From Thalassotalea sp. 42_200_T64 (GTDB taxonomy: Bacteria; Pseudomonadota; Gammaproteobacteria; Enterobacterales; Alteromonadaceae): DNA of 64,000 bases. The notes under the pieces are model-generated. The model worked only from the letters and a program-made list of their open reading frames with translations, was not told the DNA's origin and ran no database searches. The stretch covers positions 1 through 64,000 of the forward strand of contig MABC01000053.1 in NCBI GenBank assembly GCA_002162925.1. Direction: 5' to 3'. This document shows, piece by piece, positions 12,298 to 22,307 of this stretch (position 1 is its first letter; every line of letters begins with the position of its first letter). The translations under genes were made by a program, and so were the position numbers.

Positions 12298-12903
12298 ATG
12301 GAATTAGCATTAAAAGACGCATCTGGCGCTCTTGAAGTGTCTGAAGCTACCTTCGGACGTGAGTTCAATGAAGCTCTTGTACACCAAGTAGTTGTTGCTT
12401 ATGCAGCAGGTGCTCGTCAAGGTACTCGTGCTCAGAAAACTCGTTCAGAAGTTAGTGGCGGTGGCGCGAAGCCATGGCGTCAAAAAGGTACTGGCCGTGC
12501 ACGTGCTGGTACAACTCGTGGTCCAATCTGGCGTTCAGGTGGCGTAACATTCGCTGCAAAACCTCAGGATCACAGCCAAAAAGTTAACCGTAAAATGTAT
12601 CGTGGTGCGATTCAAAGCATCCTTTCAGAATTAGTACGTCAAGAACGTCTAATTGTGGTTGAGAACTTTGCGGTAGAAACACCAAAAACTAAAGAATTAG
12701 TATCTAAATTAAAAGGTCTTGAATTAAAAGACGTATTAATCGTTACTGCTGAAGTTGATGAGAACTTGTTCTTATCAGCGCGCAACTTATATAAAGTTGA
12801 CGTACGCGATGTAGCTGGTATTGATCCTGTTAGTCTAGTAGGTTTCGAAAAAGTATTAGTCACTGCTGATGCAGTGAAGCAAATTGAGGAGATGTTAGCA
12901 TGA
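12298..12903 (+). CDS. rplD: 50S ribosomal protein L4
   Basis: ATG 12298 gives [20 protein letters not shown] (201 residues), aligning with E. coli L4. An in-frame GTG three bases earlier is unlikely because CAGGAG is better spaced for the ATG. L4 lines the exit tunnel through its long loop ([20 protein letters not shown]) and in enterobacteria represses its own operon by binding the leader. The leader at 11136-11314 suggests the same loop here. The stop codon overlaps rplW (ATGA). Confidence 0.98.
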   Translation: MELALKDASGALEVSEATFGREFNEALVHQVVVAYAAGARQGTRAQKTRSEVSGGGAKPWRQKGTGRARAGTTRGPIWRSGGVTFAAKPQDHSQKVNRKMYRGAIQSILSELVRQERLIVVENFAVETPKTKELVSKLKGLELKDVLIVTAEVDENLFLSARNLYKVDVRDVAGIDPVSLVGFEKVLVTADAVKQIEEMLA

Positions 12904-13202
12904 TAAACGACGAACGTTTGTTAAAGGTGATTTTAGCACCTAACATTTCTGAAAAAGCAACTATGTCTGCAGAAACAAACAACACTGTTGTTTTCAAAGT
13001 AGTAACTACTGCTACTAAGCTTGAAATTAAAGCTGCTGTAGAGAAACTTTTCGAAGTTGAAGTTACTGGTGTTCGCACTTTAAATGTTAAGGGTAAAGTT
13101 AAACGTACTAGCGCACGTTTTGGTCGCAGAAGCGACTGGAAAAAAGCTTACGTTACTCTTAAAGAAGGCAGCGAAATCGACTTCGTTGGCGCAGAGCAAT
13201 AG
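12900..13202 (+). CDS. rplW: 50S ribosomal protein L23
   Basis: The 100-residue product contains [16 protein letters not shown], the L23 N-terminal signature. L23 sits at the tunnel exit and is the docking site for trigger factor and SRP. It overlaps rplD by four bases, which implies translational coupling. rplB follows after nine bases. Confidence 0.98.
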   Translation: MINDERLLKVILAPNISEKATMSAETNNTVVFKVVTTATKLEIKAAVEKLFEVEVTGVRTLNVKGKVKRTSARFGRRSDWKKAYVTLKEGSEIDFVGAEQ

Positions 13203-13211
13203 GAGATAATC

Positions 13212-14036
13212 ATGGCTATAGTAAAATGTAAACCTACTTCTCCGGGTCGTCGCCACGTAGTTAAAGTGGTAAACACGGAGTTGCACAAAGGTAAGCCTTA
13301 CGCACCATTACTTGATACTAAATCAAAGTCTGGTGGCCGTAACAATACTGGTCGTATTACAGTTCGTCACGTTGGTGGTGGTCACAAGCAACACTATCGT
13401 TTGATTGACTTTAAACGTACCAAAGATGGCATCCCTGCAAAAGTAGAGCGTTTGGAATATGATCCAAACCGTAGTGCTAACATCGCGTTAGTATTATATG
13501 CAGATGGTGAACGTCGTTACATCCTAGCACCTAAAGGTGTTAGCGCTGGAGATACAATCCAGTCTGGTGTTGACGCTCCAATCAAAGCAGGTAACACCTT
13601 ACCATTGCGTAACGTACCTCTAGGTAGCGTTATTCACGCAATCGAACTTAAACCTGGTAAAGGTGCACAAATCGCACGTGCTGCTGGTACTTACGCACAA
13701 TTAGTTGCGAAAGACGGCGTGTATGTAACTTTACGTCTTCGCTCTGGCGAAATGCGTAAAATTGAAAGCGAATGTCGTGCAACTTTAGGTGAAATCGGCA
13801 ATGCTGAACACATGCTTCGCTCTTTGGGTAAAGCAGGTGCTACACGCTGGCGTGGTGTTAGACCAACTGTTCGTGGTGTTGCCATGAACCCAGTTGATCA
13901 CCCGCACGGTGGTGGTGAAGGTAAAACTTCAGGCGGTCGTCACCCGGTATCACCTTGGGGTGTACCAACTAAGGGTTATAAGACTCGTTCAAACAAACGC
14001 ACTGACAAGTTTATTGTCCGTCGTCGTACTAAGTAA
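13212..14036 (+). CDS. rplB: 50S ribosomal protein L2
   Basis: The 274 residues have the L2 signatures [20 protein letters not shown] and [20 protein letters not shown], the latter carrying the His near the peptidyl-transferase centre. L2 is a primary 23S rRNA binder needed for subunit association. Standard length. An AGGAG ribosome site precedes the start. Confidence 0.98.
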   Translation: MAIVKCKPTSPGRRHVVKVVNTELHKGKPYAPLLDTKSKSGGRNNTGRITVRHVGGGHKQHYRLIDFKRTKDGIPAKVERLEYDPNRSANIALVLYADGERRYILAPKGVSAGDTIQSGVDAPIKAGNTLPLRNVPLGSVIHAIELKPGKGAQIARAAGTYAQLVAKDGVYVTLRLRSGEMRKIESECRATLGEIGNAEHMLRSLGKAGATRWRGVRPTVRGVAMNPVDHPHGGGEGKTSGGRHPVSPWGVPTKGYKTRSNKRTDKFIVRRRTK

Positions 14037-14054
14037 CTATAAAGAGGAATTACC

Positions 14055-14333
14055 ATGCCACGTTCTCTCAAGAAAGGTCCATTTATTGACCTGCACTTGT
14101 TGACGAAGGTAGAGAAAGCTTTGGAAAGCGGGAATAAAAAACCAATTAAGACTTGGTCCCGTCGTTCAATGATCATACCTAACATGATCGGATTGACCAT
14201 CGCTGTCCATAATGGCCGTCAACACGTTCCAGTATTTGTTACCGATGAAATGATCGGTCACAAACTGGGTGAATTTGCACCAACTCGTACTTATCGCGGC
14301 CACGTCGCTGATAAGAAAGCGAAGAAAAGATAA
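14055..14333 (+). CDS. rpsS: 30S ribosomal protein S19
   Basis: The 92 residues start [20 protein letters not shown] and end in a basic tail (ADKKAKKR), as in other bacterial S19. S19 forms part of the 30S head with S13 and contacts the A site region and the B1 bridges. A strong AGAGGA ribosome site lies eight bases upstream. Confidence 0.98.
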   Translation: MPRSLKKGPFIDLHLLTKVEKALESGNKKPIKTWSRRSMIIPNMIGLTIAVHNGRQHVPVFVTDEMIGHKLGEFAPTRTYRGHVADKKAKKR

Positions 14334-14344
14334 GGGAAAATAAG

Positions 14345-14677
14345 ATGGAAGCTATTGCTAAACATAAATTTGCCCGTGGTTCAGCTCAAAAAGCTCGTTT
14401 GGTTGTTGACCAAATTCGCGGTTTGCAAGTTGAGAAAGCACTTGAAGTACTAAATTTCAGCAACAAATCTGCTGCAGAATTAGTAAAGAAAGTTCTTAAC
14501 TCAGCTATCGCTAACGCTGAACACAATGAAGGTGCAGACATTGATGAATTATTCGTTAAAACCATTATGGTTGACGATGGTCCAACAATGAAACGTATTA
14601 AACCTCGTGCGAAAGGTCGCGCGGATCGTATCCTTAAGCGCACCAGTCACATTACTGTGATTGTAGCTGATCACTAG
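14345..14677 (+). CDS. rplV: 50S ribosomal protein L22
   Basis: The 110-residue protein contains [20 protein letters not shown] and the extended beta-hairpin tip region [20 protein letters not shown] that lines the exit tunnel, where macrolide-resistance changes occur in other species. Standard length and position between rpsS and rpsC. Confidence 0.98.
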   Translation: MEAIAKHKFARGSAQKARLVVDQIRGLQVEKALEVLNFSNKSAAELVKKVLNSAIANAEHNEGADIDELFVKTIMVDDGPTMKRIKPRAKGRADRILKRTSHITVIVADH

Positions 14678-14688
14678 GAGATATTAGT

Positions 14689-15387
14689 ATGGGTCAGAAA
14701 GTACATCCTACCGGTATTCGCCTAGGTATCACTAAACCTTTTGCGTCTACTTGGTATGCAAGCAGCAAAGATTACGCAGCAAACATTAAAGGCGATCACG
14801 AAGTTCGTGCTTACCTTACTGAAGAGCTAAAGCGTGCATCTTTATCAAAAATCGTTATTGAGCGTCCAGCAAAGTCTATTCGCGTGACTATCCATACAGC
14901 CCGTCCAGGTGTTGTAATTGGTAAGAAAGGTGAAGACGTAGAGAAACTACGTAAAAAAGTTTCTCTAATTGCCGGTGTACCTGCTCAAATTAACATTGCC
15001 GAAGTTCGTAAGCCAGAAATGGATTCACAACTTGTAGCTGACAGCATTGCTAGCCAGTTAGAGCGTCGTGTTATGTTCCGTCGTGCGATGAAACGCGCAG
15101 TACAAAACGCTATGCGTTTAGGTGCTAAGGGTATCAAAGTACAAGTTAGCGGTCGTTTAGGCGGTGCAGATATTGCCCGTGCTGAATGGTATCGTGAAGG
15201 TCGTGTACCTTTACATACATTACGTGCTGACATTGATTATTCAATCGCCCGCGCAGATACCACCTACGGTGTTATCGGTGTTAAAGTCTGGATCTTTAAA
15301 GGTGAAGTAATTGGTAACATGCCGCTACAGGCAGAAGTACCAGCTCCTAAACCTAAAAGAAAAGGCAAAGGCAAGAGCGGTAAGTAA
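14689..15387 (+). CDS. rpsC: 30S ribosomal protein S3
   Basis: The 232 residues start [20 protein letters not shown]. The KH domain GxxG loop is [13 protein letters not shown] (about residue 72). S3 lies at the mRNA entry channel and contributes to ribosomal helicase activity. The C-terminal tail is Pro/Lys rich ([15 protein letters not shown]). Confidence 0.98.
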   Translation: MGQKVHPTGIRLGITKPFASTWYASSKDYAANIKGDHEVRAYLTEELKRASLSKIVIERPAKSIRVTIHTARPGVVIGKKGEDVEKLRKKVSLIAGVPAQINIAEVRKPEMDSQLVADSIASQLERRVMFRRAMKRAVQNAMRLGAKGIKVQVSGRLGGADIARAEWYREGRVPLHTLRADIDYSIARADTTYGVIGVKVWIFKGEVIGNMPLQAEVPAPKPKRKGKGKSGK

Positions 15388-15399
15388 GGAACATAACTA

Positions 15400-15813
15400 A
15401 TGTTACAACCAAAACGTACTAAATTCCGTAAGCAATTTAAACTGCGTAACCGTGGCCTAGCGCACACAGGTAGCTCAGTAAGCTTCGGTACATACGGCTT
15501 AAAAGCTGTGGCTCGTGGCCGAATGACTGCTCGTCAAATCGAAGCAGCTCGTCGTGCAATGACGCGTCACATCAAACGTCAAGGTAAAATTTGGATTCGA
15601 GTTTTCCCTGATAAGCCAATTACCAAAAAACCTCTTGAGGTTCGTATGGGTAAAGGTAAAGGTTCTGTTGAATATTGGGTTTGCCAAATTCAGCCAGGAC
15701 GTGTTCTTTATGAAATGGAAGGTGTTGAAGAATCTATAGCACGCGAAGCTTTCGAGCTTGCAGCAGCTAAGATTCCTTTCAAAACAACTTTCGTAACTCG
15801 GACGGTAATGTAA
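15400..15813 (+). CDS. rplP: 50S ribosomal protein L16
   Basis: The 137 residues start [20 protein letters not shown] and contain [20 protein letters not shown], the L16 signature. The Arg in VRMGKGKGS is the one hydroxylated by RoxA (YcfD) in E. coli. L16 helps position A-site tRNA. Its stop overlaps rpmC by one base. Confidence 0.98.
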   Translation: MLQPKRTKFRKQFKLRNRGLAHTGSSVSFGTYGLKAVARGRMTARQIEAARRAMTRHIKRQGKIWIRVFPDKPITKKPLEVRMGKGKGSVEYWVCQIQPGRVLYEMEGVEESIAREAFELAAAKIPFKTTFVTRTVM

Positions 15814-16004
15814 TGAAAGCTACTGAACTTAAAGATAAAAGCATTGAAGAGCTAAATGCTGAATTACTAGGCTTATTGCGCGAACAGTTTAACTATCGCA
15901 TGCAAGCAAGCACTGGTCAGTTAGCACAAACTCACATGCTACGTAACGTACGTCGCGATATCGCACGTGTAAAGACTATCCTAACTGAGAAGGCAGCATC
16001 ATAA
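15813..16004 (+). CDS. rpmC: 50S ribosomal protein L29
   Basis: The 63 residues ([20 protein letters not shown]) form the two-helix L29 fold near the tunnel exit beside L23. Both ends overlap neighbours by a single base (TAATG type junctions), so rplP-rpmC-rpsQ are translationally coupled. Confidence 0.97.
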   Translation: MKATELKDKSIEELNAELLGLLREQFNYRMQASTGQLAQTHMLRNVRRDIARVKTILTEKAAS

Positions 16005-16252
16005 TGAGCGAATCTATTCGTACTCTACAAGGTCGCGTGATCAGCAACAAGATGGAAAAATCTATCACTGTTTTGATCGAACGTCGTGTTAAGCACCCTA
16101 TGTACGGTAAATTCATGATCCGTTCAACTAAGTTGAAAGCACATGATGAAGCTAACGTATGTAACGAAGGTGATTTAGTAACAATTCGTGAATGTGCACC
16201 AATTTCAAAGTCTAAAAACTGGACTTTAGTTGATGTGATCACAAAAGCTTAA
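16004..16252 (+). CDS. rpsQ: 30S ribosomal protein S17
   Basis: The 82 residues ([20 protein letters not shown]) form the S17 OB fold that binds 16S rRNA helices 7 and 11. It is the last gene of the S10 operon. In E. coli and most relatives rplN (spc operon) follows at once. Here a terminator, a dispersed repeat and an unrelated GGDEF-EAL gene follow instead. Confidence 0.98.
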   Translation: MSESIRTLQGRVISNKMEKSITVLIERRVKHPMYGKFMIRSTKLKAHDEANVCNEGDLVTIRECAPISKSKNWTLVDVITKA

Positions 16253-16273
16253 TATAAGTTTTATTGTTACTTA

Positions 16274-16303
16274 AAAAGGCTCCCGTAAGGGGGCCTTTTT
16301 TTT
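16274..16303 (+). terminator. Terminator of the S10 operon
   Basis: AAAGGCTCCC-GTAA-GGGGGCCTTT followed by eight T residues, 22 bases after the rpsQ stop codon. A strong Rho-independent terminator. Confidence 0.93.
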
Positions 16304-16309
16304 GGCCAA

Positions 16310-16350
16310 GGACGGCCTATATGACAAAAATGCAGGAGCAATTTTTTGTT
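16310..16350 (+). repeat. Dispersed 41-bp repeat, copy B
   Basis: 40 of 41 bases match 195-235 behind tuf. In both places the copy starts a few bases after the T run of a terminator. Its position at the point where the usual S10-spc continuity is broken makes it a possible rearrangement junction. Confidence 0.85.
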
Positions 16351-16388
16351 TTTGCAGTAATCAACGTAAAGTGGTTATCACTCAAATG

Positions 16389-16449
16389 CGAGACTAAAGC
16401 CCCGCCAACCAGGGATCAGTACCTATGGTTGGCGGGGTTTCAACCTCGC
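16389..16449. repeat. Large imperfect hairpin downstream of rpsQ
   Basis: A 15-16-bp stem (AAAGCCCCGCCAACCA at 16396-16411 against TGGTTGGCGGGGTTT at 16426-16440, one G-T) is extended by GCGAG (16389-16393) and CTCGC (16445-16449). It is followed by no T run. It could be a second terminator, an RNA stability element or a remnant of a small non-autonomous element. Confidence 0.6.
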
Positions 16450-16532
16450 ATTGTTGCAAAACCTAAGTTTCAAAGTCTGCTCTTATCACACTAAAGATGG
16501 ACTTTAGTTAATACCATGCTAATTTGAATAGC

Positions 16533-18416
16533 ATGATTAGTAAAACTAATGAGCTTCAGATGACTAGCAATTCAATAAAATTATTTGATCATTACTTCAA
16601 TAAAATATTCGCCGTCTCTCAGTTGGCTTTACTCATTGCTGTCATTTTTGAATTTATCAATTCATCATACTATCTCGCCAGCTCATTAGCGGGAGTATTT
16701 CTGGTTGTCGGCCTTGGCTTCCTTGTTCTGCATAATACCCGGCCGATAGCCACCCTCATTTTGTTATTGGTTGTCCATACTTGCCTGGCAACCATAATCA
16801 TGTGGCTTTATGGCGGCATACACGATGAAATTTTGATTGTTTACCCGTTGATTTTGATCTTTGCCGCTTTACTTGGCTCGACAAAGTTAATGTCGTTTTT
16901 ATTTGCTTTCATCAGTATGGCTATTCTTTCTAATGGCTTTGTTAATCACTACGGTTTCTATCAGAATTCAACTCAGGCAATAAATCTGCAGTCTGCTGCC
17001 ACGGTCAATTTGATCTTATTAGTGATATTTGTCTGTAGTTATTTTTCCGCAAAAAGCATAAAAGAATTGATTGCTAAATTAATCGATGAGAATGAAAAAA
17101 TTCTACAATCGAAAAGGGAAATTCAAAAAATTGTCCATCAAGATGCCTTAACAGGCTTGCCTGATAGGGTTAAGGCTGAAGAAAAGTTTATGCAGTTAAT
17201 CGCGGCACAAAGCTCTGAGAACAACAAGGTGGCGTTGTTATTTGTCGACCTGGATGATTTTAAAAATATTAATGATAACTTAGGTCATCAACTTGGAGAT
17301 AAGTTTCTGCAACTCATTGCTACTCGCATTGCCGGTGCCATAGCGGATGTTGGTTCGATCTATCGTATTGGCGGTGATGAATTCATTATTTTACTGCACT
17401 GTATTTACTCTACTGCTGAAGTGCAGGAAATTTCAGAGAATATATCTAAGGTTGTGAGTCAACCTTTAACCATCAATGACTACCACTTATCAAGCTGTTG
17501 CTCTATTGGTGTTTCGTTAATTCCAGATGACACCGAAGATTTTGAAAGTGCGTTAAAATATGCTGATATCGCTCTGTTCCAGGCAAAAAATGCCGGCCGT
17601 AATCACATCTGTTTAGTCAATCAAAAAATGATTGAAAGAACCCAATATGAATTTAAATTGCAAGAAGAGTTACGGAAATCCCTGCGTGATGAGTTATTTA
17701 AAGTGCATTTCCAACCAAAATTAGACTTGGTGACCAACAAAATTATTGGTGCCGAGGCATTATTAAGGTGGTGGCATCCGACCCTGGGGAAAATTACCCC
17801 TACTGAGTTTATTCCCTTAGCTGAAAAATCAGGGCTAATACATGAGTTGGGCTTCTGGGTATTAGAGCAATCAATTAAAGAATGTATATACTGGCATAAG
17901 CATGGTAATAAGCGTTTAGTGATTGCGGTCAACTTATCGCCAATTCAATTTAATTCTCCAGGGTTTACCAAATCCGTTTTGCAATTGTTAGGACGCTATG
18001 GACTATCTGAGTCCTTTTTGGAACTTGAAATTACTGAAAACCTATTAATTGAGCAAAATGAAGCACAAAAATATAATATTAATATGCTGGCTGCAGCAGG
18101 AATTAAATTAGTTATCGATGATTTCGGCAAAGGTTACTCAAATTTAGCCTACATTAAAAAGTTAAATATTCATGCGATTAAAATTGATTACGAATTTGTC
18201 AAAGGTATGGCAATTAGTTCTGATGATAGGGCAATCGTGACGACTATCATTGATATTGCCAAACGTCTGGGTATTGAGAGTGTAGCCGAAGGGGTAGAAA
18301 CAGAAGAAATTGCCAGTTTATTAAAACAGTTAGGATGTAAATACGCGCAAGGATTTCTTTGGTCGCATGCCCTAGAGTCAACTGCATTTAGGCAACTACT
18401 TAAAGAGAAAAATTAA
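16533..18416 (+). CDS. Membrane-bound GGDEF-EAL cyclic-di-GMP protein
   Basis: From ATG 16533 the product is about 627 residues; a TTG at 16524 or ATG at 16560 are other possible starts. The N-terminal 175 residues hold five or six transmembrane segments with no recognised sensor family. A GGDEF domain follows (VDLDDFKNIN, then RIGGDEFIIL near residue 283) with the catalytic motif intact. The allosteric I-site Arg is absent (AIAD where RxxD is expected). The EAL domain has GAEALLRWW, LEITENLL, IDDFGKGYSNL and VAEGVET, all residues expected for phosphodiesterase activity. It could make or break cyclic-di-GMP; many such two-domain proteins act mainly as phosphodiesterases. The single gene lies between the S10 terminator and hemE. 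Confidence 0.9.
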   Translation: MISKTNELQMTSNSIKLFDHYFNKIFAVSQLALLIAVIFEFINSSYYLASSLAGVFLVVGLGFLVLHNTRPIATLILLLVVHTCLATIIMWLYGGIHDEILIVYPLILIFAALLGSTKLMSFLFAFISMAILSNGFVNHYGFYQNSTQAINLQSAATVNLILLVIFVCSYFSAKSIKELIAKLIDENEKILQSKREIQKIVHQDALTGLPDRVKAEEKFMQLIAAQSSENNKVALLFVDLDDFKNINDNLGHQLGDKFLQLIATRIAGAIADVGSIYRIGGDEFIILLHCIYSTAEVQEISENISKVVSQPLTINDYHLSSCCSIGVSLIPDDTEDFESALKYADIALFQAKNAGRNHICLVNQKMIERTQYEFKLQEELRKSLRDELFKVHFQPKLDLVTNKIIGAEALLRWWHPTLGKITPTEFIPLAEKSGLIHELGFWVLEQSIKECIYWHKHGNKRLVIAVNLSPIQFNSPGFTKSVLQLLGRYGLSESFLELEITENLLIEQNEAQKYNINMLAAAGIKLVIDDFGKGYSNLAYIKKLNIHAIKIDYEFVKGMAISSDDRAIVTTIIDIAKRLGIESVAEGVETEEIASLLKQLGCKYAQGFLWSHALESTAFRQLLKEKN

Positions 18417-18565
18417 CGACATTAGAGCGAGTTAAATGTAATCAGTATTTTTGCAAGTAATTAAAGTTAATTTGATCTAATCGAAATTAATCCACTAAAT
18501 AACGTCTAGAATGACGCCAATAACATTAATGATTGCTAACTCAGTAAATATTTTAGGTTTAAACT

Positions 18566-19633
18566 ATGATCGAATTAAAAAATGACAACTACTTAAGGGC
18601 ATTATTACGTCAACCCGTAGATTACACACCAGTTTGGATGATGCGTCAGGCAGGTAGATATCTACCTGAATATAAAGAAGTCCGTAAAGATGCTGGCGAT
18701 TTTATGGCGCTTTGCCGTAATACTGAACTAGCTACCGAAGTTACCATTCAACCGCTTCGTCGTTTTCCTTTGGATGCCGCCATTTTATTTAGTGATATTT
18801 TAACCATACCCGATGCAATGGGCCTGGGCTTGTATTTTGAAACCGGTGAAGGACCTAAATTTGAGCGTCCAATCACTTGTGCTGCTGATGTGCAAAAAAT
18901 TGGTCATCCGGATCCAGAAGGTGAATTACAATACGTAATGAATGCGGTACGCTCTATTCGCAAAGAGCTGAAAGGCGAAGTGCCACTCATTGGTTTTTCG
19001 GGTAGTCCCTGGACACTAGCCACGTATATGGTCGAAGGTGGCAGTTCGAAAGCGTTCACTAAAATTAAAAAAATGATGTTTGCTGAACCGCAAACACTAC
19101 ATTTATTATTGGATAAATTGGCCGACTCAGTGATATCTTATCTGAATGCTCAAATCGCTGCGGGTGCGCAATCGGTTATGGTATTTGATACTTGGGGTGG
19201 TGTTTTATCGCCGGCAATGTACAAAGAATTCTCATTACAATATATGGCGAAAATCGTTGACGGCTTAACTCGTGAAGACGAAGGTCGTAAAGTACCGGTA
19301 ACCTTGTTTACCAAAAATGGTGGCATGTGGTTAGAATCAATTGCGGCCACAGGTTGTGACGCGATTGGCCTTGACTGGACCATTAATATTGAAGATGCCA
19401 AAGCTCGAGTAGGCGACAAAATTGCATTGCAAGGTAACATGGACCCGTCGATGCTGTATGCACCAAAAGAGCGAATTGAGCAGGAAGTACAAACCATATT
19501 AAATGGCTTTGGCGATACCGGTACCGGCCATGTATTTAACCTGGGTCATGGTATCCATCCAGATGTTAACCCTGAACACGCGGGCTACTTTATTGATGCG
19601 GTACACCGTTTAAGTAAACCGTTTCATCAATAA
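18566..19633 (+). CDS. hemE: Uroporphyrinogen decarboxylase
   Basis: The 355-residue protein begins with the HemE signature [19 protein letters not shown] and contains [13 protein letters not shown] with the essential Asp, [17 protein letters not shown] and the C-terminal [15 protein letters not shown]. It removes four carboxyl groups from uroporphyrinogen III to give coproporphyrinogen III in the cytoplasm, on the way to haem and sirohaem side branches. Length is standard. It is a single gene facing the terminator of the minus-strand CBS gene. It is a likely supplier of haem for the many cytochromes encoded further on, as in any respiring cell. Confidence 0.97.
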   Translation: MIELKNDNYLRALLRQPVDYTPVWMMRQAGRYLPEYKEVRKDAGDFMALCRNTELATEVTIQPLRRFPLDAAILFSDILTIPDAMGLGLYFETGEGPKFERPITCAADVQKIGHPDPEGELQYVMNAVRSIRKELKGEVPLIGFSGSPWTLATYMVEGGSSKAFTKIKKMMFAEPQTLHLLLDKLADSVISYLNAQIAAGAQSVMVFDTWGGVLSPAMYKEFSLQYMAKIVDGLTREDEGRKVPVTLFTKNGGMWLESIAATGCDAIGLDWTINIEDAKARVGDKIALQGNMDPSMLYAPKERIEQEVQTILNGFGDTGTGHVFNLGHGIHPDVNPEHAGYFIDAVHRLSKPFHQ

Positions 19634-19663
19634 TAAAAATCAAAATACAATTTTTTAGTGAAT

Positions 19664-19690
19664 AAAAAGGGAGCAATTATGCTCCCAGAG
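19664..19690 (-). terminator. Terminator of the DUF1538/PII/CBS operon
   Basis: Read on the minus strand, GGGAGCA-TAAT-TGCTCCC is followed by TTTTTATT. It lies between the convergent hemE and CBS genes and could serve both. Confidence 0.85.
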
Positions 19691-19716
19691 GTTGGGTTAA
19701 CTCTTTCTAAACCTGT

Positions 19717-20118
19717 TTATTCTCCAGTACCCGAAATTAGCGCGATATCTTTATAACTGATCATGCCGATGATTTCATTATTCTCTATTACTGGTGCCCG
19801 TGAAATATTGAATTGTTCAAACAAGCGAGCACAATATCTGACATCCATTTCAGGTACGATATGAAGCAGTGGCTTGGTCATGATCTCATAAAGGTTAACC
19901 CGTTTCGGCGACTTATCTTTGGCAATGACTTTTTTGGCAATATCCGATAGAAATACCGCACCATATTCATCATTATCATTACGCTTTTGAATAATAATAG
20001 TGCTCACCCGTTGAGCTTGTACTTTACTCATGGCATCGGCAACGGTTTCCAGTCCATCGCATACGATAAAACCATCATTCATCGCGTCTTTCACTTGTAC
20101 TAGTTTTAATTCGCTCAT
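19717..20118 (-). CDS. CBS-domain protein
   Basis: The 133 residues form two CBS motifs: residues about 8-65 (VKDAMNDGFIVCDGLETVAD) and about 75-130 (IMTKPLLHIVPEMDVRYCAR, ending ISYKDIALI). CBS pairs bind adenine nucleotides or cyclic dinucleotides and gate attached or partner proteins. It is the last gene of a four-gene minus-strand operon and overlaps the PII-like gene by four bases. I infer a regulatory role for the DUF1538 membrane proteins upstream; no enzymatic domain is attached. Confidence 0.85.
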   Translation of the reverse strand: MSELKLVQVKDAMNDGFIVCDGLETVADAMSKVQAQRVSTIIIQKRNDNDEYGAVFLSDIAKKVIAKDKSPKRVNLYEIMTKPLLHIVPEMDVRYCARLFEQFNISRAPVIENNEIIGMISYKDIALISGTGE

Positions 20119-20465
20119 AACTTACCCTTTATCACATCTTCTAATTTAGTTATTTGATGCATTACACCAACGGCATCCTGGATATCCAGTTGAATTGCCA
20201 TACCCGCCCCGGAGTTTTTATCCAAGCCGGCAACTTGATCTATGGTTTCGAGAATGTGGCGCGCCAGATGCTCTTCTACCACAAATAAGATAACATCCAC
20301 TTGCAAGTCTAAGTTGAGACCAAAAAACGTGGTCTTTTTGTTTATTCCTTCACCGCGCGCATTGTTGATCACTGTTGCACCTGTGGCGCCCGCATCTCGA
20401 GCCGCATCAAGAACTTTATCTGTGACTTCATCGTTTAAAAAGGCAACAATTAGTTTAAAATGCAT
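20115..20465 (-). CDS. PII-like signalling protein
   Basis: The 116 residues follow the ferredoxin-like PII fold: a first strand MHFKLIVAFLNDEVTDKVLD, then AARDAGATGATVI, a T-loop-like segment around NARGEGINKKTTFFG, and a second half with VDVILFVVEEHLARHILETI. The GlnB uridylylation Tyr and nucleotide-binding signatures are not obvious, so it is a divergent PII superfamily member. PII-like proteins commonly sit next to membrane transporters and bind them according to nucleotide or small-ligand levels. Here it lies between DUF1538 membrane genes and a CBS gene, which supports a transporter-control role. Confidence 0.8.
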   Translation of the reverse strand: MHFKLIVAFLNDEVTDKVLDAARDAGATGATVINNARGEGINKKTTFFGLNLDLQVDVILFVVEEHLARHILETIDQVAGLDKNSGAGMAIQLDIQDAVGVMHQITKLEDVIKGKL

Positions 20466-20466
20466 T

Positions 20467-21237
20467 TTATGCTCCTGTATTTACTTTTTTACTAATATAT
20501 TCAATTGTTTGAGCATAAGCCATAACCGAGATGATCGGGCATAAACTGGCAAATGCAATTAACCCAAAACCGTCGATTAATGGACTTCTACCCTCTATCG
20601 TGCTGGCCAGGCCTAAACCTAATGCCGCAACCAAAGGAACGGTTACCGTCGATGTGGTAACGCCACCGGAGTCATAGGCTAATGGAATAATATGCTTGGG
20701 GGCAAAATTGGTTTGGATAACCACTAAAATATAACCGGTGATGATGTAGTAGTGGATAGGGTCACCGACGACAATTCGGTAAACTCCAATGGTAATGCCA
20801 ACTGCTACGCCTAACGCTACCGATAATCTTAAGCCCCATAGGCCGATCACACCGCCTGAAACCTGATTGGCTTTTATTGCTACCGCTAATAATGAAGGTT
20901 CAGCAATGGTAGTCGAAAAACCTATGCAAAAGGCGAACAGGTAAACCCAATAATAACTGGTCCAGTCGATGGCCCCATTACTGCTGGCCTGGATGAATTC
21001 ATAAGCGGTTAACTGGCTCGCCATTAATTCCCCGAGAGGAAATAGCGCTTTTTCTAAACCAAGCAAAAATAACGACAAGCCTAAAATGACGTAAAATAAA
21101 CCAATCGCTTTCACCTTTAGCGCCGGCACTTGTTTTTTTAAAACGCCATATTGAAACACCGCTAAAATCAACACAATTGGCGCCACATCTACTAGGGTGC
21201 CAATGAAGGTGTTAAATAAATCTGCAATATAATTCAT
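20467..21237 (-). CDS. DUF1538 membrane protein (second copy)
   Basis: The 256 residues are highly hydrophobic with about seven predicted transmembrane segments. Family landmarks are [26 protein letters not shown] and [20 protein letters not shown], with the substrate-like loop GxxTTIAEP and SGGVTTST conserved with the neighbouring copy. DUF1538 has no established function; its organisation suggests a transporter or channel. It is 1-2 bases from its neighbours in the operon. The two copies could form a heterodimer with opposite topology. Confidence 0.85.
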   Translation of the reverse strand: MNYIADLFNTFIGTLVDVAPIVLILAVFQYGVLKKQVPALKVKAIGLFYVILGLSLFLLGLEKALFPLGELMASQLTAYEFIQASSNGAIDWTSYYWVYLFAFCIGFSTTIAEPSLLAVAIKANQVSGGVIGLWGLRLSVALGVAVGITIGVYRIVVGDPIHYYIITGYILVVIQTNFAPKHIIPLAYDSGGVTTSTVTVPLVAALGLGLASTIEGRSPLIDGFGLIAFASLCPIISVMAYAQTIEYISKKVNTGA

Positions 21238-21238
21238 C

Positions 21239-21961
21239 TTAGTAGATCATTCCGTACGCCATGACAAAGATCATCGGTAATAAAGACGCAAAAGCAATTA
21301 AACCAAAACCGTCAAGCATTGGATTTCTGCCTTTAATGGCTGAGGCTAAGCCGACTCCCAAAGCCGTAACTAGCGGCACCGTAATCGTTGAGGTTGTTAC
21401 CCCGCCTGAGTCGTAAGCAATGCCAATGATTTCTTTCGGAGCAAAATAGGTCATGATCACTACGATAATATAACCAATAATAATGACCCGTTGGATTGGC
21501 CAGCCTTTTAAAATTCGTATCACCCCAAGAATAATGGCAAAGCCTACCGACAAGGCTACGGTTAACCTTAAGCCAAACGCATATTGCTCTATCGATTCAG
21601 CGGTTTGCTCGATGACTCCGGCCTTGGCGGCAATCTCTCCTGCTTTTGCCGCAACCGCTATAAGTGCAGGTTCGGCGATTGTGGTGCCAAAACCGAGGAA
21701 AAATGCAAACATCACCAGCCAGAATACACTGCCTTTGCGGGCGAAAGCATTAGCCATGCTCTCTCCCAATGGGAACAGGGCTTTTTCTAAACCAAAGACG
21801 AAGAAGGTTAAGCCAGTAACCACCATGAGCAAACCAGTGATGATTTCAAAATAGTTCGGCATAGGTTGCTGCAAAACAACCAGTTGAAAAAAAGAGATAA
21901 CAATAACGATTGGCAAAAGATCTTTAGCACTTGCCAGCATTGTATGTAAAAAAGCTTTCAT
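21239..21961 (-). CDS. DUF1538 membrane protein (first copy)
   Basis: The start at ATG 21961 gives [20 protein letters not shown], aligning with the N-terminus of the second copy; an upstream start at 22027 would add 22 residues that do not fit. The 240-residue protein shares [30 protein letters not shown] and [20 protein letters not shown] with the downstream paralogue. First gene of the DUF1538-DUF1538-PII-CBS operon. Membrane location is predicted and the substrate is unknown. Confidence 0.85.
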   Translation of the reverse strand: MKAFLHTMLASAKDLLPIVIVISFFQLVVLQQPMPNYFEIITGLLMVVTGLTFFVFGLEKALFPLGESMANAFARKGSVFWLVMFAFFLGFGTTIAEPALIAVAAKAGEIAAKAGVIEQTAESIEQYAFGLRLTVALSVGFAIILGVIRILKGWPIQRVIIIGYIIVVIMTYFAPKEIIGIAYDSGGVTTSTITVPLVTALGVGLASAIKGRNPMLDGFGLIAFASLLPMIFVMAYGMIY

Positions 21962-22307
21962 GGATAAATTTTTCTTAACTGCCAGTTTATGGGCAAAAAT
22001 GATATAGCAACAATGATATAGCAACAATGATTGACTAATTTAATTTAGATCAACAAAGCGGATAAAACTTCGTAGATAAAAATCTTTTATTGTCTGCGTA
22101 TAACCGGTTTGCACTGATTGCTTAAAATAATCCACTTTTCATTGCGACTTCGTTAGAAATTGTTGATCTTAAACAACAAATCGAAAACTGTTTTTTTTTA
22201 TACTTTGTTATTGCTTACATTATTTGTTTAATTGGAGAATTTTAATTGACCATTACTATGTTTAGTAAATCTTTGTGTGTCATCCAATATAGACACAACT
22301 TATTCTT

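Noticed and set aside
16264-16494. Small open frame over the rpsQ terminator and repeat copy B
   Set aside because: It runs through a terminator and a dispersed repeat and has no ribosome site; the same sequence behind tuf is not open.
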